Source of the DNA: Akebia trifoliata
Taxonomy: Eukaryota; Streptophyta; Magnoliopsida; Ranunculales; Lardizabalaceae
Length of the DNA: 64,000 nucleotides
Assembly: GCA_017979445.1 (NCBI GenBank)
Contig: CM030704.1
Location: 11,887,658 to 11,951,657, forward strand
Direction: 5' to 3'
Position numbers and translations under genes: made by a program. Of the stretch, positions 45,865-56,260 are shown piece by piece (positions within the stretch are counted from its first letter, which is position 1; the number at the start of each line of letters is the position of its first letter). Below the pieces are notes generated by a model. The model saw only the letters and a list, made by a program, of their open reading frames with translations. It was not told the DNA's origin and searched no databases.

Positions 45865-47854
45865 TGTAGATATGAAATGTTCACCATGAACCTCAATGCT
45901 ACATTGTTTGGAGTCACCACCATTCTTTTTTGGAAAATGGGTGTGAATGGGCACCCGAATCAATTTTTTTTAAAACCATTTTTTTCATGGTATTGTAATG
46001 ACTCTCATTTGTTGGAAAAGGGTACGGTCTACCTAAAATCTAGGTAAGGAGGTCCAGTTAGAGGATGGGAAAGGTGTTAGGCACCCCATCCTCTTCACTA
46101 AAGGTGGTTACCTTGCTTGGCCATTTTATTTTGTAAAAATCTTAAGAAAATAAATACTAAAATGCATGAAAATGCATGATAAGGGTGGTGTATGCATTGG
46201 AGTAAAATGTTCCCTTAACAAAGGGTTTTGATTTTCAACATAACATTAAAGGCATTCTATGGAAAAGAATGACCCATGTAGTCATATTAAATTTATGAAT
46301 ATGAATGTAGGTTTGAGGTTTTAGAGAGACTCCATGATGGAGTTCCCTTGAGGCCACAACCATGATGCATGTATGCATGGTTAGAAACTTAGTATTTCAC
46401 CCCATCAAAAGGGTGACACATTTCTTCATCATTGCCATGCATAAGTGAGTGTGTGCATTGTGTACAATATGATGCATGATTTTAAGGTAAAAATTGACTT
46501 CAACCCCCATCCTTTCGATCGAACCTTAATCCAATCAACCGGGGATGGGAGAGGGTATACATTGCATCTTAGGGATTTCTAAAAAGAAAAAAAAATGAAA
46601 GGGTTACAAGAAGAAGATGCAAGCTTTGAAATAGATAGACTACATATTAAACCCCACATTGTCCCTTGATGAACTTGAACCTTGAAAAGTAGACTTAAGA
46701 GTTGAGTGAGATGGTTGAGGGTTGAGTTAAAGTTTAGAAGATGAGAGAATGAGTAGGAATTTTGGTAGAGTTTTAGGTTGAGAGATGGGGGTTTGAAAGT
46801 ATGAATTTTTCTTATAAAATAGGGTATTTATAGAGTTTTTGGAGGACTTTTGGGGATAAAGTGGTCCAACCCTAAAAATAAAGAAAATGGACATGAGGTT
46901 TAGGTTGTTTCTTTTTTGGATTTTTCATTTGTATAAAGGCAAAGATGACATTTGTGGAGAAATCCTAAAAGCATTCTTTGATCTTTAGGTTTTTGGTAAA
47001 TAGAGATGAGAGAATAAAAATACTTTTAGGAGGGGAAATAAAAGAGTGACATGTGTAAAGGTGGAGTGGTAGGTGAAAAATAGACCTTGGTTCATTTGTA
47101 AATAACACATATAGTAAGGGTGGAATGATATTTTTTGAAATTGACCAATAGGAGAACAAAGTACTTTTTGGGAGGGTGAGTAGGAGAATGACATGTGTAA
47201 AGGTGAAATGGTAGGTGAAAAGTAGACCTTGGTTCATTTGTAAATAACACATAAAGCAAGGGGTGGAAGTATAATTTTGGAATGGACTAATGGGAGAACT
47301 CCATGTATGTACTTGAAGATTCTCACCTTTTGAGGGTATGATTGGAAGTTCTATCAACTTTATGAATTATTACCAAAGATCAAAGTATCTTTTTTGTTTG
47401 ACCACACCTTTTGAGAAGGGCATTCTTAAGTTTTCACAAAGGGGGCGTTGACTCTCCAATTAGATGATGCATTGGGTATTGGGGGCTTATGAGATATCAA
47501 CATGTGTCATCTTTTGAAGGGATGTGAGAGAATGAGCTTGGAATGGACTTAGTATTGGGCTTAGGTGATGGATTTGGGTTATGGACTATGGACTTGGGTT
47601 TGGGCTTAGGATAGACTTGGTTTTGGGTTTGGGATATGGACTTTATTTATAGACTTGGGTTAAGGTATGGGTGATGGATATGGGTTTAAAGTGGATTAGA
47701 GACAAGGTATGGGCATGCAATGAGTATGTATGTATGCATAAATAATGATGCCAAGTGGCAATGCGGGTCCATTGAGAGGCTTAAGTCTAACTTGGAATCA
47801 ATTCGAGGAAATTTGGATTTTCCTAGTGGGTTCGTGCAAATTGGGGTATCTACA
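45865..47854 (-). repeat. Solo LTR 2, Tat/Ogre-related, inside copia C RNase H
   Basis: Ends TGTAGATA and TATCTACA; perfect 5-bp target duplication atact (45860-45864 and 47855-47859); 1990 bp. Read on the minus strand it begins TGTAGATACCCCAATTTGCA, like the Ogre LTR start, and carries a TATA box at 46833-46825 (CTATAAATA) and GGTGCCTAACACC at about 46085-46073. It is therefore a minus-oriented LTR from a different Tat family than the two Ogre copies. No internal region remains. Open frames inside (for example 46965-47357) are chance. Confidence 0.9.
46061..46093 (-). promoter_or_regulatory. Conserved LTR stem-loop (solo LTR 2), outer stem substituted
   Basis: Outer stem GAGGATGG (46061-46068) pairs with CCATCCTC (46086-46093). 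Inner GGTG/CACC and the CCTAA loop (minus-strand sense) are as in Ogre LTRs, but the outer stem sequence is different and still paired. Confidence 0.7.
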
Positions 47855-48018
47855 ATACTGACATCCGACATCACTTCATTCGTGAACTCATTGAGAAGCA
47901 CACTATTAGGCTGGAATATGTTCCCGCTGAAAGTCAACTCCCTAACATTCTCACCAAATCATTGGATTCCATGAGGTTCAATCACCTTAGGAAATCTATT
48001 GGAGTCTGCTCTCTGTGA

Positions 48019-48463
48019 GTAGATCTATTCTGATAAATGGGCTGAGTGCATGTGTGCACTCGGGAAGCAAGGTTCCTTCCCAAACCCTTTGGCCAAGATC
48101 ATTTTATGACATTATTGGTACACTTGAGGAATTCTAGCCTCTTCATTGACCAAAATAAATAAATATGTCGGTGGCTAAATGGATCTCCTGTTGGTTCCAC
48201 CGTCAAATTACTCATCGACAGATGTTGGTGGAATCAACAGAATCTGACGGTCTGATAGACAGAACACAATTTTCTTTTTAAAGTTTTTTCTCTCACTTTT
48301 CTCCCGCACTCCTTTATATTCTTCACTAATCTTCTCCTCTCTTCTTTTCTCCCTCCTCTATGACTTCCATCCTTCATGTGTGATCTTCATCACCATCATG
48401 ATGATCATCGCCGTTCTTCTTTGGGTCCTTGCCCTGATTTCCATTCTCTCCGTGATCGCCTTG
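48019..48463 (+). other. Copia C spacer between RNase H and ORF3
   Basis: No gene. 48165-48265 contains GTCGGTGG, GGTTCCACCG and CGACAG words in both orientations, which recur many times inside this element's LTR (50640-50960). 48260-48400 is C/T-rich. The hydrophobic lead-in of the open frame that starts at 48380 lies upstream of the probable ORF3 start and is probably not translated. Confidence 0.5.
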
Positions 48464-49520
48464 ATAACTCGCGGAAAACAAACAAGACCTCCGATGGTTA
48501 GGCAAAATGTTCGTAGCAAACGTGCACCTACATCCTATGCACACTCCTCCTCCTCCTCTCCTTTTTCAGTTGAAGACGACGAAAAGGAAGTCGATTTGCC
48601 TCCTCCCAGAGGTTCTCAACAACCTCCATCTCCTATTTCAGATGTGGGTATTAATAACGATCAATGGGTATACATCCAGCACTTGCAATCTCTTCGTGAG
48701 CCGAAAATCATCTGTTAACACCGAGTTGAAGTTGCAGTCGTCTACCCCTTTAGCATTTCAGACTTGCTTCACCAAATGGGTTGGGAAGCTCTACTGGATT
48801 TTGGTGACGACATCTTTCCCTCCCACGTTCGTCATTTCTATGCAAGTATTGTGGATTCTCGCGACTTCCCATCATCTCTTGATGTGATAGCTTTTGGCAC
48901 AGTTGATTCAGTTAGCACTCATATCACTGCCGTCACCATTGCTTCATTCCTGGAAATCTTCTACACCAATGTCGATCATCCTGATCCTATTCCAAACATT
49001 AAGTTTCGCCAAAACGCATATATGGATACCCTCTATGGTCTCTGAGACATCCAGTGGGTGAAGGATAATGCCATTCAAGACATGAATCTCCTTCCGAGGT
49101 ATATAATACTTCACAAAATCTTTACTTCCAACCTCTATCCTTATGCGGGTAACAAGATCGATGTAGCCATGCACATGGCCAATACCATGTATTGTGTTGC
49201 AACCAGTTAGGCCATGTGTCCTACCACGTATCTTCTACATACCATTGTCGATTTTGCACGATCTGATCACACTTTAGGGAATCTGCCTTACAGACATCTC
49301 ATCTCTCAACTAGCAATAGTTTGTGGGCTTCCAATTGACATTAGCCCGGTCATTCATGAAGAGCTTTTTACAGCATCCATGCTCTCTAAAATGCGAATCG
49401 ACCTCTTGGATGTTCCTGCTCCTCCCCATCTCGTTCGTCGGGCCCCAGCTCCACCACTTCTGGCCGAGCCCGTTCCTCCTGTAGTTGCCCCTTTGACATT
49501 GAATCTTGGTTGATTGCTCT
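48464..49520 (+). pseudogene. Copia C post-pol ORF3 (plant transposon-protein-like)
   Basis: The likely original start is at 48464, where ATA stands in the place of the ATG of copy B (ATA-ACT against ATG-ACT, both followed by basic, then Pro/Ser-rich sequence). After the N-terminus a frame change leads to MLHQMGWEALLDFGDDIFPS (from 48764), HFYASIVDSRDFPSSLDVIA, a TGA at 49043, then LYPYAGNKIDVAMHMANTMY, a stop at 49207, and LPYRHLISQLAIVCGLPIDI (about 49285-49345) with a Pro-rich end and TGA at 49511. The 'GW..ll' / 'FYA' / 'LPY.hLi..la' pattern resembles the putative plant transposon protein domain. Same gene as in copies A and B; function unknown. The ORF3 of SIRE elements is often called env-like, but I see no convincing signal peptide here. 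Confidence 0.6.
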
Positions 49521-50378
49521 CGAAGCAATTAAACGCGATCTAGTGCAAGGGCAGACTCACATGGAGTCTAGGATTAAGAAGATGAATCGTTACCCAAAGA
49601 GTCTGGTTTGAGCCTGCGTTCCCGAGCATGCTACTTCATATGACAGTTCGGGCAGTTCTTAGATCCTATAGTTTTTGTTTGGTTGTTAGGTTGTCTATTT
49701 TGTGTTATTAGATATGGTCAGCTTGAGTCTGTACTTCTGGAATTGAATAAGGCAACATCTACTTTGATCAATCCATTTGGGTTCTTGTATATACCTATTG
49801 ACTCTTATTATATGAAATGAGTACGTGTTGGTTTTATGATCAGTTCTTTTCATATTCTTCCATCTCTGGTTGCATGTACACCTATCTACCTGTTTTGACA
49901 CCGGTCTCTTCATTTATATATTTACTGTGTCATTTATCATGCCCATGCTTAATAGTCACACTATAGTTGGCATGTTTATGATTGCTTCCATCATGCATTT
50001 CGCTATGATAATCATATTACTTGCATCCATGTTTTGTTCCCCTGTTCACATTTGTATATGTGCTTGTTGGCTTTGGGCTGATTGCACCCTTTGTCAAATA
50101 CTGACAAAAAAGGGGAGAAGCATCTCACCTGTGAACCAATGTTTCAATGCAAAAATACATGTATAGTGCAAAAAGTAAGGGTGAGAAATTTGACTTCTGC
50201 ACATTAATTGCCTTGGGATGTGTTTGTAATCATTTAAAAGTTTTTACTGCTTTGAATCTGTATATCTTTTGTAAAATCTCTTATTTTGGCTTTTGTATGT
50301 CTTGGATTATTCTTGGGAATGTTTCCCAGATGGTAGTCTAGGATTGGTTTTTGTCTCGTAATTGAAAAAGGAGAGATT
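49521..50378 (+). other. Copia C 3' untranslated region and polypurine tract
   Basis: T-rich sequence without a gene. A first purine run, GACAAAAAAGGGGAGA, at about 50102-50117 resembles the terminal polypurine tract AAAAAGGAGAGAT (50366-50378) that abuts the LTR. Confidence 0.65.
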
Positions 50379-51856
50379 GTTAGTACCATGGTTTGTCAAT
50401 TCCGAGTTAGTCAAATATTGTCAAGTTGTAACCACGGGAAGATCTTGTTCAAGATGCATGAAAACACATTGTTACGCAGTACACCAACAACAAATCTTGC
50501 GTGTGCTAAAACCAATCAAAGACATGGGTCATCATCGAAACCACTTACATACCCGTGGAGCTCTAGAACAAGCCGGTATTGGAATATCTTTTTAGTGTTC
50601 TAAGCTCAACCCAAAGTTAGCTCAATTTCAAGTGAAATTGGGGCTGTCGGTAGGAATGGAGGTTCCACCGTCAGCCACCAACAGCACAGTCTACATTTCA
50701 GCTTGTTAATGGCAGAAACTTATTTATGTTGGTTCCACCGATGATAAATTGTCGGTTTCACCGTCATCCACCGACAAAACAAATCGAACTTCAGCTTGTC
50801 GGTGGCAGAAGCATGTTTCTGTCGGTTCCACCAACAGAATACTCATCGGTCCCACTAATGACAATTGAAGGTCCCACCTACAGTACACAACGGTAACATT
50901 TCTTATCGTTGAGTTTGGTCGATGCCACAGACAAAATGAAGGTGCCACCAATAGGAAGCCGTTGAAATGCAATTTCTATAAATTAGAAGCTCGTGGCTTC
51001 ATTATTGTTAATCAACAACTCCTTATCTAAGCTCAAGATCATACGTAAACATCAAGAGGCTGAACAAAGAAAGGAGACTCTTGGGTGAAGTCGGAATCAC
51101 GTACATCATGCCGATTCATCTAAGTTGATCAAGCTTCACTGCCTTGATCTTCCTTGCAACCACTCATGAACATCTAACTAAACAAGAAACGATAGACAAA
51201 GAAGAAAGTAAAAACCAAAGACCAACAAACTTATCACATCCTCCATCATTGTGAGTTTGTCCTCGTTTGTTTTTAATTTCAAAAACACTGTAATAGTTTC
51301 CTTGATTTCTTTCTTCAAAATCAAGCACTTGATTGAGTCGCGGACTCAAGTTAAGTGAAAAAGGTTGTTGAGTTCGTGAAAAATAAAACTTAAACATTTC
51401 GAGTGGATATGGTTCACTCAATCTTCAGGTTGTAAAATTAGCCTAGAAAAAATTCTATGTACGGTTTAAGATGAACCATAAACCTCGGTTTTAATGAACA
51501 CCAAAGAACCAAGGATTGGGTTATCTTGGGAGTGGACGTAGGTATAATTGTTGAACCACTATAAACTACTTGTCTTGTGCATCTACTTAACTTCCTCAAC
51601 TATATGTGAATCTGAATGTATGTCATAATTAAATATTGCATGCTTAATCCCTTATTCCATGAATGACTTAGTGAATGCTCTAATCAGATTCTGCATAATT
51701 ACCTATATTGCACATTGAAGACTTAGTTCACAAATTGGGTAATGATGAATTGACATATCAAATGAACTTATTGAAAATTTAGTTATATCTAAGTGCTCTC
51801 ACTTAAAATAATTTTTGAATTGTCCTATTCACCCCCTCTAAGACTAGATATGATCA
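50379..51856 (+). repeat. Copia C 3' LTR
   Basis: TGTTAGTACCATGG...ATGATCA, 1478 bp, homologous to the minus-strand LTRs at 5284 and 26694. TATA box TCTATAAATT at 50975-50984. U3 contains many GTCGGT/ACCGTC words between 50640 and 50960. No matching 5' LTR in the window. Confidence 0.78.
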
Positions 51857-52138
51857 AAGCCTATAATTTCACCCATAATTTCTAAATAAATAAAACAAAA
51901 AAAAATTATTCGTCAATGAGCCGAATCAAAATAACTTAAAACCTTCTTTGGCATTGGGCCTTAAGCGAGCCCATCACGCTTATGTAACCATGATAAGTTA
52001 TTTGACCAACCAAAATTGATCCCAAGATCTGAGGACAAGCGGAATCTAGTACCTTCAAGCCCACCACCAACCATTTTCCAAGAGAAAAAAATGGGGATTT
52101 TCTGTAATCGAATCAATCTCATGGTCCGACCACCCAAG

Positions 52139-52375
52139 TCAATCCCAGATCGGGTCCACGACCCGTATCTATCTCAAATCGGGTCCACGACTCATATCCA
52201 TTCCAAATTGGGTCCACAACCCGTATCCAACCCAAATTGGGTCAAAAACCCGTATGCATCTCAAATCGCATCCACAACTCATATCCATTTCAAACCGGGT
52301 TCCACAACTTGTATCTATTTCAAATTGGGTCCATGACCCGTATCCATTTCAAATTGGGTCCACTATATACACTTA
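52139..52375 (+). repeat. 29-bp tandem array with GGGTC/GACCC dyads (about 8 units)
   Basis: The unit contains GGGTCCACGACCC, so each unit can fold by itself. Divergence among units is moderate. It lies in the leader of element D. The open frame 52016-52336 across it is probably chance. The flank 51857-52138 has no recognisable feature. Confidence 0.8.
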
Positions 52376-52529
52376 ATCCAAATTGGGTTAATCCACCAAA
52401 TTTGAGCTAAACCGAATCCATGATCCATATGTTATCTAACGAGGTCGACAACCGACAGATTAACCCAAATGAATTCAGTCTTTTTCCAATAAAATATATT
52501 TAAAAAAAAAAAGATTTGAAGGCACAAAT

Positions 52530-52680
52530 TGCATTTCTTGATTAAAGTCGATGCCTAAGAATGATCTTGTCCTGTTGATACGAGGGGAATAGACAACGTC
52601 TATTCAAGGAAATGAGGTGATTTAAGAATACCCTTACGAAAGTATTGTGCACCACCTCTTCCCTGAGTATCTTATTGGAC
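52530..52680 (+). promoter_or_regulatory. Conserved leader block with ATAGAC hairpin (copy 3)
   Basis: TTTCTTGATTA, ATGATCTTGTCC, ATAGAC-AAC-GTCTAT (52589-52603), GAGGTGATTTAAG, ACCCTTAC, GTATTGTGCACC, in the order of copies 1 and 2. The flanks have mutated but the hairpin arms are unchanged. Confidence 0.7.
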
Positions 52681-52799
52681 AACCTTGATTTTAGAAAGCT
52701 AGATTGGAAGCTAACAAAAAAATGTATGTTCTTCCGACTTGATTTGCTCTCAAAGATTTGATTTTACAAAATGTTTTCCAACTTCGTGTTGATATCAAT

Positions 52800-53225
52800 C
52801 ACATGCTGATAGAATCTATTATTAAACTAACTCCGTGTTGATGCCAGCTCCGTGTTGATGTAACCATCCTCACAAAAATATGTTGTCCAGTTCCGTGATG
52901 ATGCCAGCTCTGCGTCGATACCAATCCTGCATTGACGTAACCTGCTCTTTCAAGAGTATGCAACCCAGTTTTGTGTTGATGCCAACTCCATGTTAATGCT
53001 AGCTTCGTGTTGATGTATTCAAAACCATGGAACCCAGCTCCGTGTTGATGCCAACTCCGTGTTGATGCCAATTTCGTGCTGATGTAATTATTTAAAAAAA
53101 AACACAACCCAACTTCGTGTTGATGTCGGTTCTGTGCCGATGCTAACCCCGAGTTGATGCAACCCATTTTCTCAATCCAGCTCCGAGCTAATGCCAACTT
53201 CGTTTACTGTCGGCTCTGTGTCGAA
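52800..53225 (+). repeat. Higher-order tandem repeat of a 17-bp unit
   Basis: A 17-bp unit like CTCCGTGTTGATGCCAA occurs in groups of about three, each group followed by a spacer (TGTAA...AACCCAG), giving a longer period of about 70 bp repeated some six times. The minus-strand open frame 53197-52799 exists only because of the repeat. Confidence 0.75.
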
Positions 53226-53411
53226 GAACCATTTTCTTTAAAATTCGCTTACTTTATAATAAATAACTTGACCCAACCTAATAAAACATCATACATTTTC
53301 CTTTTTATAAATAAAATAGTAACGCTTGGTCCTCTGTACCCACAGGTGGCTAAACGAAAGACGTATAAACAACTAGAGGAACCTCCATATTTCCTCTGAT
53401 CTTCAACTACC

Positions 53412-54940
53412 ATGAGTACCTATGAAGCACCACAACCTACAGTAGTTGAAACGTCAAACATCGATGCAAATATTACAGTACTATTGAAAACCACTAAGCG
53501 ACAAGAAAAAATGTTAAGTGTCGTGTTAGCCAACACCAATCTCATACATGTTCAGACAACACCGCACCACGCATCAGGATCTCCCCGAACAACCTCCAAA
53601 AGGGCCATAAACCAACTTACTGCCCACAGTTTTAGGATTCTAGGGGGCCCTACTATACATTTCATAGAATCGACCACCCCCTATGGTCATTCCTAATGGT
53701 GAGTGTGAATATAAGGCCATAAAGGCCAAGAATATGATAGATGAACAGATGGCCAAACAAATTGAGTCTATCTAGGAGGAAATGAGGAGAATCAAAGACC
53801 TCAACACCATGAGTGGAACTCGATTTAGGGACCTCTATTTTTATCTCAACGCACAGCTGCCGACCAAATTCAAGTATCCAAAATTTTAAAAATACAACGG
53901 GATAGGGTGTCCTCTGTCACATCTAAAATTATACTGTGGGTCCATATACCAATATGGCGAGGATGACAGATTATTGGTACAGCTATTCCAAAGAAGCCTT
54001 ACTAGCCTAGCCCTCAAATTATTCTGAGGACTGGACCACACACTCATAAAAAACTAGCAAGACTTGACTGAAATATTCTAGCACAATTACAGGTTCAATA
54101 CGAACGTGGGTTTGGATCAAAATGACATTGTTAAAATGACACAAAAATCCAGGGAAACAATGAAAGAAAAAGCCCAAAGGTGACGAGAATCAACTTTACA
54201 AGTGAGGCCAGCAATGACATAAAAAGAGATGAACACCACGTTTATCTCATATTAGGGCATGTATTTTACACTCACTTGGTGGGACACACTACCAGCACCT
54301 TCTCAAACCGAGTATAGGTAGTAGATTGGGTCAAAGACGGATCCGAACCGATTTGATATTTGACTTCACAAATCTCGGTATAGCAACAAGGATCCCCTCT
54401 CAGAGAAAACCATTACCATTGGGAAAGAAGAATGAAGAAACATAGATAAACAATATGCAACCGAGCCGATTACTCTTCATCCCTACACCAGCACAAAAAC
54501 CACAAGCTTTGTGAACCTCATGGGCCCCGATGCCTCTACCAGCCTGAACCCCCGTACCTTAAAACCCATTCCTAACAAACCCTCCACCTGTTGAACCACA
54601 AGTACCACAATACGGACAGAATCAACAAGCATAGCCTAACAAAGTTAACAAGATATTCACCAAGTTGCCAATGACGCTATCAGAATTACTCCTGATCTTG
54701 CTTAGGGGAGAGTATCTCACCAAAAGACCACTGAACCCAAAAACTACAAAAAAAACCAGGGTACAACCCCCTACTTACCCATAATGGAAGGGGAAACGGG
54801 CATACGTTAAACGTCGTTCTAGGAGAATAACCAGAATTTAATCCATGGACTTTAATGGCCCCTATGAGATCAAAGATCAGGATCCACCTAATAAAGGAAA
54901 CAAAGAAATCAACAATTAACGTTATTCTTTAGTATACAAC
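53412..54940 (+). pseudogene. gag: Element D gag
   Basis: ATG at 53412 opens 94 residues (VLLKTTKRQEKMLSVVLANT). Across several stops the Tat/Ogre capsid core follows: HLKLYCGSIYQYGEDDRLLV (about 53920), LFQRSLTSLALKLF, YRFNTNVGLDQND (about 54090), and RETMKEKAQR followed by TGA where Trp is expected. The Pro/Gln-rich nucleocapsid region extends to about 54900. Inactive. Confidence 0.8.
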
Positions 54941-55659
54941 GAACCCACTTTGAAACTCACAACTGCCATTCAGAATAGTTGATTTCACCATCCATCCTAC
55001 TCATTAAATTTTCAATGTTGTTACCCGACCTCCTCTCATCATACCCTATGTATTGTCGAACCCTCAAAACTTAACTTGACCACCCCTTCACATACCTTAG
55101 CATCGTCCTCACAACTACCATTCATCATTCCTTATACTCCATCAATCCCTCAGCTAGCTCATCCCACTACCTTAGCATCTAAACAAGAGCCACCACCCCT
55201 CATCCTTTACGTAAAACCCGATCCACCCCCAATAACCATACTTTCACCAAAACCATTCCCATATAACTCTAACCAAGCAGTCCCATGGAGCTATGATAAA
55301 ACCATCATTACATCGACAGGGTCGAAATAATGAAAAAGGAGATGGTGACTGATATTGGTCACATGACAAAAATAGGGAGGTGCCAAAGGGTGCTAGTAAA
55401 AGGAATAAGAATCAAGAAGAAAGAAATAACAAAGAGGATAGTGGATGAAGAGAAAAGAAAAGAAAAATGAAAGGACAAGATAAACGAGGATGACAAGAAA
55501 GAAAAAGATGAAAGTGTCAGATAAGGAGGCGATAGATTTTACTAAGCTTATTCGTAAGAGTGAGTATAATATAATGGACCAATTGAACATACAACGGGCT
55601 TAGATTAGCATTCTGGGTCTACTGTAAAAGTCAGAGGAACACCAAAAAGTACTATTGAG
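54941..55659 (+). other. Element D gag-protease linker
   Basis: A Pro/Ser/Thr-rich frame 55076-55330 (LASSSQLPFIIPYTPSIPQL) and a Lys/Glu-rich stretch follow gag. Such low-complexity linkers lie between gag and protease in Tat elements. No domain is recognised. Confidence 0.45.
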
Positions 55660-56260
55660 AATTCTGGGAAAATCGTATGTACCTACGACCACTTCACCAG
55701 TATAGTTGGAACAAATAGTAGGTCAGATTATGGTTCCCAATCTCATTATCTTCACAGAAAGTAAATCCATGGTAGAGAGACAGAGGCATATCGAATTGTT
55801 AAATATCATGGTCATATGCAAAGGCATAATGGTCGCTAGAATGTTAATTGATAATGGCTCAACTCTCAATGTCTATCCTTTAGAAACCTTTCGTAAACTC
55901 AACGTCGACTAGTCACCATCAAACCCAACAATAAAGTCATCTAAGGCTTCGATAGTTCAAGAAAAAACTCTCTAGGAGAGGTGGACCTATCAATCACTAC
56001 AGGCCCTTTCACATTCGAGGTAAAATTCAAAATCATGGAAATCTTGACAATATTCAACCTGTTGCTAGGAAGACTGTGGATCCACACTGTAGGGACAGTA
56101 CCTTCCTCTTTGCACAAGAGAGTAAAATTTATCATGGGAAAAAGGATGATATCTGTCTTAGCAGAAAACTTGATCCTGGCTGAGAGAGCTCCAGACATTT
56201 CTTTTGTAAACATAGAGATGACAAAGGATAAAGCATTGTATCATTCCTACTAGTTCGTGG
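55660..56260 (+). pseudogene. pol: Element D aspartic protease
   Basis: The active site reads VARMLIDNGSTLNVYPLETF (about 55836-55895), the DNGS form usual in Tat/Ogre proteases. After a TAG and a frame change comes LLGRLWIHTVGTVPSSLHKR (about 56065-56125), then VKFIMGKRMISVLAENLIL. The domain length is about normal but it is split over two frames. Confidence 0.85.

Larger units (their letters stand above)
45591..48018 (+). pseudogene. pol: Copia C RNase H, split by solo LTR
   Basis: First part (45560-45859): EYSNADWAGNMDNRKSSSGG (family usually YSDADWAG), a TAG at 45672-45674 (CAG to TAG), SISLSTAEVECIVAGSCCAQ, TINISKNLVQHS. After the solo LTR the homology resumes at 47860: DIRHHFIRELIEKH-like text, then IGVCSL and TGA at 48016-48018. 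Without the insertion and its 5-bp duplication the two halves adjoin exactly. Confidence 0.88.
41438..51856 (+). mobile_element. SIRE-like copia element C (5'-truncated)
   Basis: Plus strand, in order: gag, protease, integrase, reverse transcriptase, RNase H, post-pol ORF3, polypurine tract, 3' LTR (50379-51856). The 5' LTR, primer site and gag N-terminus are missing at the inversion junction. RNase H is split by a solo LTR (45865-47854). It is the best preserved copia copy here: reverse transcriptase keeps YVDD. It still has about a dozen stops or frameshifts. Confidence 0.88.

Noticed and set aside
46965..47357. 130-residue open frame on the minus strand
   Set aside because: Inside solo LTR 2, and built on an internal direct repeat (two copies about 130 bp apart); no protein family.
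52799..53197. Minus-strand 132-residue His/Trp/Ser-rich open frame
   Set aside because: It lies wholly within the 17-bp tandem repeat and has no start context or homologue; the periodicity alone keeps it open.
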